A stretch of DNA of 64,000 bases from CAWKMN01 sp963850765 (GTDB taxonomy: Bacteria > Chloroflexota > Anaerolineae > Aggregatilineales > Aggregatilineaceae): the NCBI GenBank assembly GCA_963850765.1, contig CAWKMN010000009.1, forward strand, positions 310,001 through 374,000. The letters are read 5' to 3'. Shown here one piece after another: positions 44,799 through 54,330 of the stretch. Numbering within the stretch: the stretch's first letter is position 1; each line of letters opens with the position of its first letter. The notes under the pieces were generated by a model. It did not search any database. It was not told the origin of the DNA and saw only the letters and a list, made by a program, of their open reading frames with translations. Both the position numbers and the translations under genes were made by a program.

Positions 44799-45238
44799 GT
44801 CCCGACCGGCTGGCCGAATTGCAGCGATCGTTCCACGAGCGGGCGCGGATCGCGCGGACGTTGGGTCTGCGCCTCTCGTTCACCGAGGATCGCCGCGCCG
44901 TGATCGAGATGCGCTATAACCCGGATTATGATCACGCGTTGGGCGGTGTGCATGGCGGCATCTATATGACCCTGCTCGATTCGGCGGCGTGGTTCACCGC
45001 GGCGGCGGCGCACGATGACTCGGTCTGGGTGGCGACGTCCGAACTGAGCGTGCATCTGCTCAAGCCGGTGATCGAGTCGGATCTGCGCGCGGAGGGCCGG
45101 CTGATCCAGTCCGGCAAGCGGCAGGATGTGGCCGAGGCGCATCTGTACGACGGCGCGGGGCAGGTGGTCGCGCACGCCGTCGGGACGTTTATCGTGCTGC
45201 CGCATTTGCGGACGAGTGAGCTCATCGCCGGGCGTTAA
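44795..45238 (+). CDS. PaaI-type hotdog-fold thioesterase
   Basis: A 147-aa acyl-CoA thioesterase-like protein. The hotdog fold shows NPDYDHALGGVHGGIYMTLLDSAA with the HGG-containing helix, and ATSELSVHLLKP. Catalytic Asp/Asn positions agree with the PaaI/4HBT group. The GTG at 44795 overlaps the preceding stop as GTGA. The coupling to a secreted protein is curious and may reflect operon packing only. Confidence 0.83.
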   Translation: MSPDRLAELQRSFHERARIARTLGLRLSFTEDRRAVIEMRYNPDYDHALGGVHGGIYMTLLDSAAWFTAAAAHDDSVWVATSELSVHLLKPVIESDLRAEGRLIQSGKRQDVAEAHLYDGAGQVVAHAVGTFIVLPHLRTSELIAGR

Positions 45239-45336
45239 CCCGCAGATTGAGCCACTGGGCGGATAAGGTCGATGTAGGAGCGACCCGCCGCCTACACCGT
45301 GATCGGCTCAGCCATTTACAAATATAACTTGCGCAT

Positions 45337-45370
45337 ACTCATAACTCATGGCTCATCAGCTCATAACCAG
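45337..45370. repeat. GAGTTRT heptamer run
   Basis: Inverted-orientation units ACTCATA, ACTCATG, GCTCATC. A fragment of the three-hairpin module (AGCCGCACGGCTATCAA) follows at about 45381-45397. Confidence 0.5.
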
Positions 45371-45428
45371 GCTAAACCAATAGCCGCACGGCTATCAACC
45401 CTGGCAACTTGTCGAAAGGACTTCATCC

Positions 45429-46462
45429 ATGAAAGCCGTACTTATCTACGAACACGGCCCCGCCGAAAAATTACAGGTCGTCACCGATCATCCCATCCCG
45501 GAACCGGGACCCGGCGAGGTGCGGATCAAAGTCGTCGCGGCGGCGCTGAACTATCTCGACATTTGGGTGCGCAACGGCTGGCCGGGCATCAAGCTCGAAC
45601 TATCCGCACATCCCCGGCGCGGATGCGTCCGGCACGGTGGACAAGCTCGGCCCCGGCGTCGGCGGGTGGAACGTCGGGGATCGCGTCGCGATCGATCCCT
45701 CCGTCGGACTGGGGCGGTGAGACGATCCGCGACACGCCTGACAAAAAGCCTGCCCGATTCACGCTGCGGGGCGAGCATACCAGCGGCACCTGCGCGGAAT
45801 ATATCGTCGTGCCGGCGCGGAATTTGCTGGCGCTGCCGGGGCATATTTCGCACGCGGAAGCGGCGGCGGCCTCGCTCGTGTTTGTGACGGCCTGGCACAG
45901 CCTGATCACGCGCGGCAACGTGCGCCCTGGCGAATCCGTGCTGATCGTTGGCGCGGGCGGCGGCGTGAATACCGCCAGCATCCAGATCGCCAAACTGGCC
46001 GGCTGCACGGTGTATGTGGTCGGCAGCAGTGATGAGAAATTGCAGCAGGCGAAAGCACTCGGCGCGGATGTGATCATCCGGCGTGACGTGGAGGGCGGCT
46101 GGTCGCGCATGCTGTTTCAGCTCACGGCCAAGCGCGGCGTCGATGTGGTGGTGGATAACGTTGGCGCGGCGACCTTTATGGACAGCATGAAATCCGCGGC
46201 GCGCGGCGGGCGGATCCTGACGGTGGGTAATACCAGCGGCCCGGTCTTCGAGATCGACAACCGCTATATGTTCAGCAAGCACCTGAGCCTCATCGGCAGC
46301 ACGATGGGTCCGCACGAGGATTATGTCACGGTGATGCGGCTGCTGTTCAAGGGCAAACTGAAGGCGGTTATCGGGGCGACGTACCCGATCGAGCAGGTGC
46401 AGGAGGCGCATCGCGCCCTGGAATCCGGCTCGGTGTTTGGGAAGATTGTGCTGGAGATCTAG
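45429..46462 (+). CDS. MDR-family alcohol dehydrogenase/quinone oxidoreductase (two frameshifts)
   Basis: A ~340-aa NAD(P)-dependent oxidoreductase. The N-terminal GroES-like part is MKAVLIYEHGPAEKLQV and GEVRIKVVAAALNYLDIWVR. Shifts near 45605 and 45705 link it through IPGADASGTVDKLGPGV and VGDRVAIDP to the rest. The Rossmann motif is VLIVGAGGGVNTASIQIAKL. The catalytic-zinc cysteine is absent from the region normally holding it, so quinone-oxidoreductase type is likely. The TAG stop is formed at the TA of a MITE-like element. Confidence 0.83.
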
Positions 46463-46644
46463 AGCATGTTATGCACTGTTTACCCCTATCCCCGGCCGAC
46501 CTTTGGTCGGCGCCCCTTATCCCCGCACGCGGAGAAAGGGGAGCGGGCCTCAAGTCCCTCTCCGTTTACGGGGAGGGATTTAGGGAGGGGTAAACGTTCG
46601 GAAAAACCCCGCTTTATAGGCGGTCAAAAGTGCATAACAGGCTC
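46462..46644. mobile_element. MITE-like element starting at the MDR stop codon
   Basis: 183 bp with inverted ends GAGCATGTTATGCACTGTTT and GAGCCTGTTATGCACTTTTG (read inward), TA on both sides (46460-46461, 46645-46646), and the TTTACCCCTATCCCC...GGGAGGGGTAAA core with CCGACCTTTGGTCGG. The TA and first G form the TAG stop of the oxidoreductase gene. Confidence 0.8.
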
Positions 46645-46713
46645 TAGACGCGATCAGAGGCGGACTGCGCCAATCCGCCTCTGTACGCGATGACAGGGTT
46701 GTGAGGCGGTACC

Positions 46714-47064
46714 TTAGAACTTGAGTGTATCCTCTTCGTGTACGTTCAGGTGAACACTGTCGCTGCTGACCGATTCGATCTGCTCTGGCAGAATGTATCG
46801 ATCGGTTGCCAGCAGCCCGGTATTGATTTTCACGAACCCGGTCTGTAACAGGCGCTCGCGCATTTCCTCGGGCACTCGCTCCTCGGGCATTACCCCGAAG
46901 ATGTCTTCCGGCTCGGACTCGGTCTCGGGAAAAAAATTCCATTCGGAGGCGTACTTATCGGCCCCGAAGTGAACGTAATCCACCCGGCCGACCTGTCCGC
47001 CCTCACGGTCGTAGACCATCATACTTTCCTGGACTTGCCTCAAAATATGCTGGTTTGTCGCCAT
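46714..47064 (-). CDS. DUF2171/PRC-barrel-like protein
   Basis: A 116-aa protein. The opening MMVYDREGGQVGRVDYVHFG is a typical first half of DUF2171 or PRC-barrel-like domains, and GFVKINTGLLATDRYILPEQ with VHLNVHEEDT forms the second half. GGAGG lies about eight bases before the ATG at 47064, which is preferred over a TTG at 47070. Such small proteins are often stress-related; the function is unknown. Confidence 0.75.
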   Translation of the reverse strand: MATNQHILRQVQESMMVYDREGGQVGRVDYVHFGADKYASEWNFFPETESEPEDIFGVMPEERVPEEMRERLLQTGFVKINTGLLATDRYILPEQIESVSSDSVHLNVHEEDTLKF

Positions 47065-47272
47065 TCCCAATATCCTCCCTTGTTCGAGGTATCTCTACAA
47101 TAACCGGAAACCCACCCGCCTGTAACCGCCGAATGGGTGGTTTTGCACTGGGCCACATGGGGGAGAGACGGCTAGGATCGGGGCGGGAATCGTTGGGGAA
47201 TTCATCCTCGGGTAAGCGCCGAAAATCAAACAGGGACGTATGGATCCCATACGCCCCTGCGAGAATCGTTTT

Positions 47273-47306
47273 GGCTGAAAGCTGACGGCTGATCGCTGAC
47301 AGCTTC
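47273..47306 (-). repeat. GCNRTCA heptamer run after dnaK
   Basis: Read in the gene's direction: GCTGTCA, GCGATCA, GCCGTCA, GCTTTCA, starting a few bases after the dnaK stop. A second run lies at 49297-49325 between dnaK and grpE. Confidence 0.7.
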
Positions 47307-47308
47307 CT

Positions 47309-49214
47309 TTACGACTCGGTGAAATCGCCCTCGATCACGTCTTCGTCGGTCGGCTCGCCGGTCTGCCCGTTCGTGCCAGGACCGTACCCCGTGCCGCCCA
47401 TACCGGGCTGCGGCTGTTCGTACATGCTGGCCCCGATCTGCTGGATCGCTTCGCCCAGTTCGTCCGCCACGCGCTTGATGCGGTCGGTATCGGTGCCTTC
47501 GAGCGCCTTCCGCACGTCCTCGATCTTGGATTCGATCGACTGGCGCGTTTCCGCCGGGATCTTCTCGCCATAGTCATGCAGCGCGCGCTCGGCCGTGAAG
47601 ACCATGCTGTCGGCGCGGTTGCGGACCTCGACCTGCTCGCGGCGCTTGGCATCTTCGCCGGCGTGCTTTTCCGCCTCGTTGACCATGCCCTGGATCTCGT
47701 TTTCGCTCAGGCCGCTGCTGGCGGTGATGGTGATCTTCTGCTCGCGCCCGGTCGCTTTATCCTTGGCACTCACGTTCAGAATACCGTTCGCGTCGATGTC
47801 GAACGCCACTTCGATCTGCGGGACGCCGCGCGGCGCGGGCGGAATGCCGTCCAGAATGAATTTGCCGAGCGTCTTGTTGTCCGCCGGCCATCGGGCGTTC
47901 GCCTTGCAGAACGTGGATCTCTACCTGCGTCTGGCCATCCGACGCCGTGCTGAAGACCTGGCTCTTCTTGGTCGGGATCGTCGTGTTGCGCTCGATAATC
48001 GGCGTGGACACGCCGCCCAGCGTCTCGATCGAGAGCGTCAGCGGGGTCACGTCCAGCAGCAGCACTTCCTTGACTTCGCCGCCCAGCACACCCGCCTGGA
48101 TCGCCGCGCCAATCGCCACGACCTCGTCCGGGTTCACGCTCTTGTTCGGTTCCTTGTCGAAGAATTTCTTCACCGCGCCCTGCACCGCCGGCATACGGGT
48201 CATACCACCGACGAGCAGCACTTCGTTGATACTTTCCTTCTTCAGGTTCGCGTCTTCCACCGCACGGCGGCACGGCGCGATACTGCGCTCGATCAGATCC
48301 CCGGCCAGGCTTTCGAGCTTGGCGCGGCTGAGCGTCATATTCAGGTGCTTGGGGCCGCTGGCGTCCGCCGTGATGAACGGCAGATTGATCTCGGCCGCCA
48401 TCGTGCTCGACAGTTCCTTCTTGGCGTTCTCGGCCGCTTCCTTGAGCCGCTGGAGCGCCTGACGGTCGCCGCGCAGGTCGATGCCCTGCTCTTTCTTGAA
48501 CTCATCCGCGATCCAGTCGATGATGCGCTGGTCGAAGTCGTCACCACCCAGGAAGGTATCGCCGTTGGTGGAGCGTACTTCAACCAGGCCCTCGCTCACG
48601 TCCAGGATCGAAATATCGAACGTACCGCCGCCCAGGTCATACACGGCCAGCGTTTCGTCGTTCTTCTTGTCCATCCCATACGCCAGCGACGACGCGGTCG
48701 GCTCGTTGATGATACGCTTCACATCCAGCCCGGCGATGCGGCCGGCGTCCTTGGTCGCCTGACGCTGGCTGTCGTTGAAGTACGCCGGCACCGTGATCAC
48801 GGCCTCGGTGACTTCTTCGCCCAGGTAGGCTTCCGCGTCCTGCTTGATCTTCTGCAGGATCATCGCGGAGATCTCCGGCGGGCTGTAGGACTTCCCGCCC
48901 AGGTGGACGCGCACATCGCCGTTGGGCGCGGCGCTCACCTTGTACGGCACCAGCTTGACCGCCTTCTGCACTTCGGGATCGTCGAACTTGCGGCCCATAA
49001 AGCGCTTGATCGAAAAGACGGTATTTTCCGGGTTCATGACGGCCTGCCGGCGCGCTAACTGCCCGACCAGCCGCTCACCCTGCTTATTGACGGCCACTAC
49101 CGAGGGGATCAGACGCCCGCCTTCCGACGATGGGATGACGGTCGGTTCGCCGCCTTCCATCACGGCGACGACGGAGTTGGTCGTCCCCAGGTCAATACCG
49201 ATGATTTTAGCCAT
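47309..49214 (-). CDS. dnaK: Hsp70 chaperone DnaK (one frameshift)
   Basis: The main Hsp70 chaperone. The ATPase domain has GIDLGTTNSVVAVMEGG, VYDLGGGTFDISILDV and LLVGGMTRMPAVQ. The substrate-binding domain begins VTPLTLSIETLGG. The frame shifts near 47890 within GERPMA, after which GILNVSAKDKATGREQKITI and the lid continue, ending with a short GMGGTGYGPG tail and EGDF. Joined length is ~635 aa, normal. dnaK is essential or nearly so, so the shift is very probably a sequencing error. No CIRCE element is visible upstream. Confidence 0.95.
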
Positions 49215-49421
49215 TGTTCACCTCGTTGTTAGATGCATAAACTGGTTTGCGTTGATAATGACGAGTAAGCAGTTGATAGTAATTGGTTATATAGTTTTAG
49301 CGGTCAGCTTTCAGCTATCAGCGTTTAGCCAAAGCGACCATGCTGCTCGATCAAGGCTCACAACTCAAAACCAACAACTCAAAACGCTCTAAACGCTCAC
49401 TGACAACTGCTCACTGTGAAC

Positions 49422-50015
49422 TCATTCCGCCACACGGACCATCGCCGGGCGCAGCACCCGGTCGCCGTTCAGATAGCCACGCTGAAGCACCGCCGTCACC
49501 GTGCCGCTGGGTGCATCGGTGCTGCTGTCCACGCCAATCGCCTCATGGAAATTCGGGTCAAACGGCTGGCCGAGCGCGGCGATCTCTTTTACGCCCTCGT
49601 CCTGCAAAAACCGTTCGAGCTTCCGTAAGATCAGCTCAACGCCGCTGAACCATGGCGCATGATCGCCCGCTGGTACGGCATCCATTGCGCGGTAAAAATC
49701 GTCCAGGATCGGCAGCAGCCGGACCAACACGCGGCCGGACGCGGCATAGGCCTGATCCTCGCGCTCGCGCTCGATGCGGCGTTTGTAATTCTGAAAGGCG
49801 GCACGCTCTCGCTGCAAGCTGTCCAGATATTCGGCGGCGCGCTCCTCGGCTTGGGTTAACTGTGCAGCCAACGGGTTCTCCTCTGCTTCTATCGTCTCCA
49901 CGGCCGGCGCGGTTTCCCCATTGTCGGGCGGCATGGAAGAACGATTTTCTTCGATGTCCTGAACCTCATTTTCGATGAGGGTTTCATGTTTCGTCTGTTT
50001 TTTTTTTGCGCTCAT
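49422..50015 (-). CDS. grpE: Nucleotide exchange factor GrpE
   Basis: A 197-aa cochaperone that releases ADP from DnaK. Acidic disordered N terminus (residues 1-45), long coiled-coil helix (LAAQLTQAEERAAEYLDSLQ), and the family signature YKRRIEREREDQ. The C-terminal beta domain contains GQPFDPNFHEAIGV and VLQRGYLNGDRVLRPAMVRV. The ATG at 50015 is preferred over an upstream ATG at 50093 because the extra residues are not GrpE-like and GAAGGG precedes it. It lies upstream of dnaK in the usual order, with 200 bp of repeats between. Confidence 0.93.
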   Translation of the reverse strand: MSAKKKQTKHETLIENEVQDIEENRSSMPPDNGETAPAVETIEAEENPLAAQLTQAEERAAEYLDSLQRERAAFQNYKRRIEREREDQAYAASGRVLVRLLPILDDFYRAMDAVPAGDHAPWFSGVELILRKLERFLQDEGVKEIAALGQPFDPNFHEAIGVDSSTDAPSGTVTAVLQRGYLNGDRVLRPAMVRVAE

Positions 50016-50218
50016 TCCGCATCCCTTCGGTATGAACGTGCGGGGCGCAGCAGCGCCCATCCGGCAGCGGCTATCGTGCCGCAATAATTTCAAGCGACTG
50101 TAGTGTAGCTGATGCGTAATAGATTTCCATTAACAAAACACAAGAAAAATCGTAGAAAGGGGAAAATGGGGATCGCCGGGCCGTGCGTGCGACGACCCGG
50201 CTCGCCATAGGTTGAGAC
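50016..50218. other. Intergenic region between grpE and DUF2255 gene
   Basis: Contains a CGCCGGGCCGTGCGTGCGAC REP-like unit (50174-50215). Searching by eye found no TTAGCACTC-type CIRCE inverted repeat. CTTGAAATTAT on the minus strand at about 50089-50099 is a weak heat-shock -35-like match without a convincing -10. Confidence 0.4.
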
Positions 50219-50611
50219 CTAAGAGCGTGTTGCGCGCGGCACGAGTTTGATTGTCGCGGATCGTGCCTCGGGGGTCAGGACACTGTTGACGATGTTGGCA
50301 GCGTAGCGGCGGTACTTCGTGCGGTACGCGGCGTCGATCGGGTCGTTGATCTCGTGGTCGGCAGCCACCTCCACGAAGGTGACATCTTTGTCAACACCGC
50401 CCGCCTGGATATGGCCTTCGTGGCGCGTCTGAACGCCGCGGAACCAGTCGGAGGTGCGCCCATAAACGGATCGGACATAGAGGTCGTCGCCGACCCGGAC
50501 GACCCAAATCGTCCTTGGCTTGCGCAGGGTGCCATCGCGTCGCAGTGACGCGATCTCCAGTTCTTCCGCTGTTCCGATTTTGGTGAGTTCGTCGCTTGTC
50601 CATGTGGTCAT
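50219..50611 (-). CDS. DUF2255 family protein
   Basis: A 130-aa protein with TTWTSDELTKIGTAEELEIA, the motif TIWVVRVGDDLYVRSVYG, and WFRGVQTRHEGHIQAGGVDK. This is the pattern of DUF2255, a pyridoxamine-oxidase-like split-barrel relative often annotated as nitroreductase-like or F420-binding. No function is proven. Confidence 0.78.
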   Translation of the reverse strand: MTTWTSDELTKIGTAEELEIASLRRDGTLRKPRTIWVVRVGDDLYVRSVYGRTSDWFRGVQTRHEGHIQAGGVDKDVTFVEVAADHEINDPIDAAYRTKYRRYAANIVNSVLTPEARSATIKLVPRATRS

Positions 50612-50675
50612 CGGCGCGTCTCCTTCATGATATTGCTATCGATGTCCATTTTTCATGCACGTCTCGTCGTGTTTA

Positions 50676-50825
50676 GAGCCTGTTATGAACTTTGATAGCC
50701 TGTTTCAGTCGATCTCGCCGTCGTTTACCCCTCCCTAAATCCCTCCCCGCACGCGGAGAGGGACTTGAGCCGCTCCCCTTTCTCCGTTTACGGGGAGAAG
50801 GGGTTAGAAAGTCCATAACACGCTT
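50676..50825. mobile_element. MITE-like element ending at the AKR stop codon
   Basis: 150 bp with ends GAGCCTGTTATGAACTTTGA and AAGCGTGTTATGGACTTTCT (read inward), the core TTTACCCCTCCCTAAATCCC and GGGGAGAAGGGG, and TA at 50674-50675 and 50826-50827. The right TA is the TA of the aldo/keto reductase TAA stop (read leftward). Confidence 0.75.
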
Positions 50826-51840
50826 TAGAGACCGGTTTGTTTAGCCAGCTCTTCAGGATACCGGGAACCTTGCACTGTAATCTTTGAAATGGCACTCTCG
50901 ATCTCCCGCAGATCGTCGGGCGTAAGCTCGACCGCAAGTGCGCCGATGTTCTCATCCAGGCGCTCGAGCTTCCGGCTGCCCGGAATCGGAACAATCCACG
51001 GCTTCTGAGCGAGCAGCCAGGCGAGCGCGATCTGAGCCGGTGTCGCTCCCTTCTGTTCTCCGATCCTGGCAAGCAGATCAATGACCACCCGGTTTGCTTT
51101 CCGCGCCTCTGGCGTATAGCGCGGGCTGCGGCTGCGGATATCGGAGCTGTCGAAGGTCGTGTTTTCGTCGACCTTTCCCGTGAGATAGCCCCTGCCCAGG
51201 GGGCTGAATGGCACGAAGCCGATGCCGAGCTCCTCGCATAGTCGGGCAGCACCTCCTCTTCAGGAGTTCGCCACCACAGCGAGTATTCGCTCTGGATCGC
51301 CGTGACTGGCTGGACGGAGTGAGCCCGGCGAATTGTCTGTGCTCCTGCTTCAGAAAGGCCGAAGTGCTTCACCTTGCCCGCCTGAATCAGATCCTTCACC
51401 GCGCCCGCCACATCTTCGATGGGCACGTTCGGGTCAACCCGGTGCTGATAAAACAGATCGATGGCATCAACCCTGAGGCGCTTGAGTGACTCCTCGGCGA
51501 CCTGCTTGATATGCTCTGGACGGCTATTCAGACTTGTCCAGCCGATGCACTCCCATCAGGATTGGGTTGGAACCCGAACTTGGTGGCGATCACGACCTGT
51601 CCGCGGAAAGGAGCAAGCGCTTCACCAAGGAGTTCCTCGTTGGTGAATGGACCATAGACTTCAGCCGTATCGAAGAAGGTGATGCCACGGTCAACCGCCG
51701 CGTGAAGAAACGAAATCATCTCCTGCTTGTCTCCAACCGGGTACACCAGAGGACATTCTGTCGCCATAGCTCATTCTCATGCAGCCGAGGCCGAGAGCCG
51801 AGACTTCCAGATTGGTGTTTCCAAGTTTGCGCTTCTGCAT
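50825..51840 (-). CDS. Aldo/keto reductase (three frameshifts)
   Basis: A ~330-aa NADPH-dependent reductase. The N terminus MQKRKLGNTNLEVSALGLGC has GGAG upstream. Then VDRGITFFDTAEVYGPFTNE gives the catalytic Asp and Tyr, and VVIATKFGFQ the Lys. LRVDAIDLFYQHRVDP contains the His. AWLLAQKPWIVPIPGSRKLE is the cofactor site. The pieces join near 51755, 51535 and 51232. It belongs to the AKR13/YajO-like groups. The TAA stop coincides with the end of a MITE-like element. Confidence 0.85.
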
Positions 51841-51905
51841 TTTCGGGAACTCCTATCTTTGCGTTCAAGGGCGGAACTTGCTTGCTCGACGAGCAACCAG
51901 GGCTT

Positions 51906-51954
51906 ATTGATGGCCCTTCCGAGGGATAGCCGGGGGATTCATTCCCCGGCGAGG
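51906..51954. repeat. GATGGCCCTTCCGAGGGATA repeat
   Basis: TGATGGCCCTTCCGAGGGAT with ATTCCCCGGCGA, related to 38113-38162, directly after the murG 3' end. Confidence 0.55.
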
Positions 51955-53055
51955 CTAATCCGCCGTCTCGATCAGCAGCCGCGCGATCTGCGCCGCGCCA
52001 TCCGAGCGCCGCAGCGCCGCCATCGCCGCCCGCATCGACTCCAGCCGCGCCGGGTCCGCGAACAGCGTGCGGATGGTGGGCAGCAGGTCCGCCGCAAGCT
52101 GCTCCTCGTCCAGCCGGATCGCCGCGCCGCGCGCTGCCAGCCAATCCGCGTTGACCTTCTGGTAGCGCCACGCGTAGGGATACGGCACGAGGATCGCGGG
52201 CAGGCCGTGTTCGGGATATTCGGCCAGCGTCGCCGCCCCCGCCCGGCTGATCACGAGATCCGCCGCCGCGAACGCGCGCTCAATATCCGTCATATAGGGG
52301 AAGATGAGGTAATCCGCCCGTTGGGACTCGCTCAACTGGGCGTGCTGCGCCTGGACCTGATCCCAGTCCAGCTTGCCGGATACGTGGATAATCTGCGCGC
52401 CGTCCGCCAGCAGATCGGGCGCGATGCGGCTGAACAGCGTATTGATCCCGCGTGATCCCCGGCTCCCGCCGAAGACGAGCAGAATCCGCCGCGCCGGGTC
52501 AAGCCCGAAGGATTGAATGGCCGCCGCGCGATCCACCCCGATCATCTGGGGGCGCAGGGGATAGCCGGTCACGATCAAGCGCTTGCCGGGGAAATACGCC
52601 GCCGTTTCCTGCACCGTGGCCGCGATCACCCGCGCGAAGGTGCGCCCGAGCAGGCGCAGCGCCAGCCCCGGCTCGATATCCGGCACGAAGATCACGATCG
52701 GCCGGCGCAGCAGCCAGCAGGCCGCCGCCACCGGAAACCCGACCCATCCGCCGGTCAGGAACAAGACCTGCGGCCGCAAGCGCATCACGAGCGCCAGCGC
52801 CTGCACGATCCCGCCGAGGATTTTGATCCCGCTGATGACCTGCTTCACTCGTGAGACGCCATGCAGCGGCCCCGCCAGGATCTGATAGGTGCCGTCGAAC
52901 TGCGCCGGGTCGATCAGGTCGAACGCCATATCGCCGCGCGCCCCGGCGAAGGTCAGCGTCAGATCGTCCGGGCGCAGGGTCCGCAGCGCGCTGACCACGG
53001 CCAGCGCCGGATACACGCCGCCGCCCGTCCCCCCGGCGGAGATCATGATGCGCAC
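51955..53055 (-). CDS. murG: UDP-GlcNAc:lipid I N-acetylglucosaminyltransferase MurG
   Basis: A ~366-aa membrane-associated GT28 enzyme that makes lipid II. The N-terminal SAGGTGGGVYPALAVVSAL matches the family glycine loop. FGGSRGSRGIN is the second G-loop, and VISRAGAATLAEYPEHGLPAI holds the UDP-GlcNAc-binding residues. The GTG at 53055 with GGAG upstream is chosen; it lies 13 bp after ftsW. It closes a leftward murD-DUF1349-ftsW-murG block. Confidence 0.9.
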   Translation of the reverse strand: MRIMISAGGTGGGVYPALAVVSALRTLRPDDLTLTFAGARGDMAFDLIDPAQFDGTYQILAGPLHGVSRVKQVISGIKILGGIVQALALVMRLRPQVLFLTGGWVGFPVAAACWLLRRPIVIFVPDIEPGLALRLLGRTFARVIAATVQETAAYFPGKRLIVTGYPLRPQMIGVDRAAAIQSFGLDPARRILLVFGGSRGSRGINTLFSRIAPDLLADGAQIIHVSGKLDWDQVQAQHAQLSESQRADYLIFPYMTDIERAFAAADLVISRAGAATLAEYPEHGLPAILVPYPYAWRYQKVNADWLAARGAAIRLDEEQLAADLLPTIRTLFADPARLESMRAAMAALRRSDGAAQIARLLIETAD

Positions 53056-53068
53056 GAGTGTCTCTCCA

Positions 53069-54310
53069 TTATTTTGATGGCTTCGGTCCCAGCGCCGCGC
53101 GGCTGGATGCCCGCGAGACATTCAGCATGAGCCCCACGCCCGCCAGCGTCGCCACGAGGCTCGACCCGCCGAAGCTGATAAACGGCAGCGGTACCCCCGT
53201 TGGTGGGATAACGGCGGTCATGACGGCGATGTTCAGCAGCGCGTCATACGCGATCCAGCAGGTCACGCCCGCCGCCAGCAGCGATCCGAACATATCCGGC
53301 GCGTGGCGCGATACCATGAAGCCCCGGTAGATCAGGAAGACAAACAGCGCGATCACGGTGAAGCTGCCGAGCAGACCCAGTTCCTCCCCGATCACGGCGA
53401 AAATGCTGTCCGTATGCGGGAACGGCAGATTGTTCGCGAACTTAAGCTGACCTTGGCCCAGGCCGACCCCGGTCAGGCCGCCGTTGATAAACGCCGTCAC
53501 GGCCTGCTGGACATGATCGCTGGCCTGCGTCAGATCCTCGACCGCGCGCCAGTGATTTTCCAGGCGTTCGCGTGCATACGCCAGCCGCGTGAGAAGCTGC
53601 CAGCCCGCCACACTCATCAGGCTGCCGATGAACAGCATCTGGAACCAGTCCGCCCCGGCGATGAAGAACATGCTCAGCGCCGTGGCCAGGATGCTGGCCG
53701 CCGTGCTGACATCCGGCTGGAGCACGATCAGAAAGGCGATCGTGCCGACCAGGATGCTGAACGGCAGGATACCATAGGTGATGTGCCGGATCCGGCTGCG
53801 TTTGGCCGCCAGCCAGACCGCCATATAGATCACGACGGTGAATTTCGCCAATTCGCCCGGCTGGAACGAGCCATTGATCAGCGCGCGCTGCGCCTCAAAA
53901 CGCCGGTCGCCAAAGCGCAGCACCATCACCAGCAGCAGAATCACGCCGAACATCATCGGCACGGCCAGCCGCCGCCAGATATGGTAATCGATCCGCACCA
54001 GGATCAGCATTAAGACCAGGCCCACGACCATCGAGCGCACCTGCCGCACGAAAAAGTAGGTCGTGCTGTCCGCCTTGCCCGTGACCTGATAACTCACGTC
54101 GATCGAGGCGCTGTAGACCATCAGCAGGCCGAGCGCGCTCAGCACGCCCACCACCAGCGCCAGGTAGAGATCGAACCCGGCGACGTAGCCCCGGCGGCGC
54201 TCGCGCTCAACTGGCGGCAGCGGCGGGCGTTTGGGCCGCGAAAAGGCCTCGGTATAGTCGAATTCGGTGTCGCCGTCGATATATTGGGGCTGCGCGCGCT
54301 GCTCAGCCAT
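53069..54310 (-). CDS. ftsW: Cell-division lipid II polymerase FtsW (SEDS family)
   Basis: A 413-aa SEDS protein with about ten membrane segments. Seen are SALGLLMVYSAS in the first segment, FQPGELAKFTVVIYMAVWLA, the loop ILQPDVSTAA (LQPD with the catalytic Asp region), GLTGVGLGQGQLKFANNLPF, and PLPFISFGGSSL. The gene order with murD and murG favours FtsW over RodA. An N-terminal ~45-residue cytoplasmic tail is present. It ends 13 bp before murG. Confidence 0.93.
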   Translation of the reverse strand: MAEQRAQPQYIDGDTEFDYTEAFSRPKRPPLPPVERERRRGYVAGFDLYLALVVGVLSALGLLMVYSASIDVSYQVTGKADSTTYFFVRQVRSMVVGLVLMLILVRIDYHIWRRLAVPMMFGVILLLVMVLRFGDRRFEAQRALINGSFQPGELAKFTVVIYMAVWLAAKRSRIRHITYGILPFSILVGTIAFLIVLQPDVSTAASILATALSMFFIAGADWFQMLFIGSLMSVAGWQLLTRLAYARERLENHWRAVEDLTQASDHVQQAVTAFINGGLTGVGLGQGQLKFANNLPFPHTDSIFAVIGEELGLLGSFTVIALFVFLIYRGFMVSRHAPDMFGSLLAAGVTCWIAYDALLNIAVMTAVIPPTGVPLPFISFGGSSLVATLAGVGLMLNVSRASSRAALGPKPSK

Positions 54311-54330
54311 AATGTGCCGTCCTTGCTGAC

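Noticed and set aside
47595..49058. A 487-aa frame antisense to dnaK
   Set aside because: DnaK motifs cover the whole stretch on the other strand; the antisense frame has no domain I can see.
50016..50110. CIRCE/HrcA operator before grpE
   Set aside because: No TTAGCACTC-N9-GAGTGCTAA-like inverted repeat was found.
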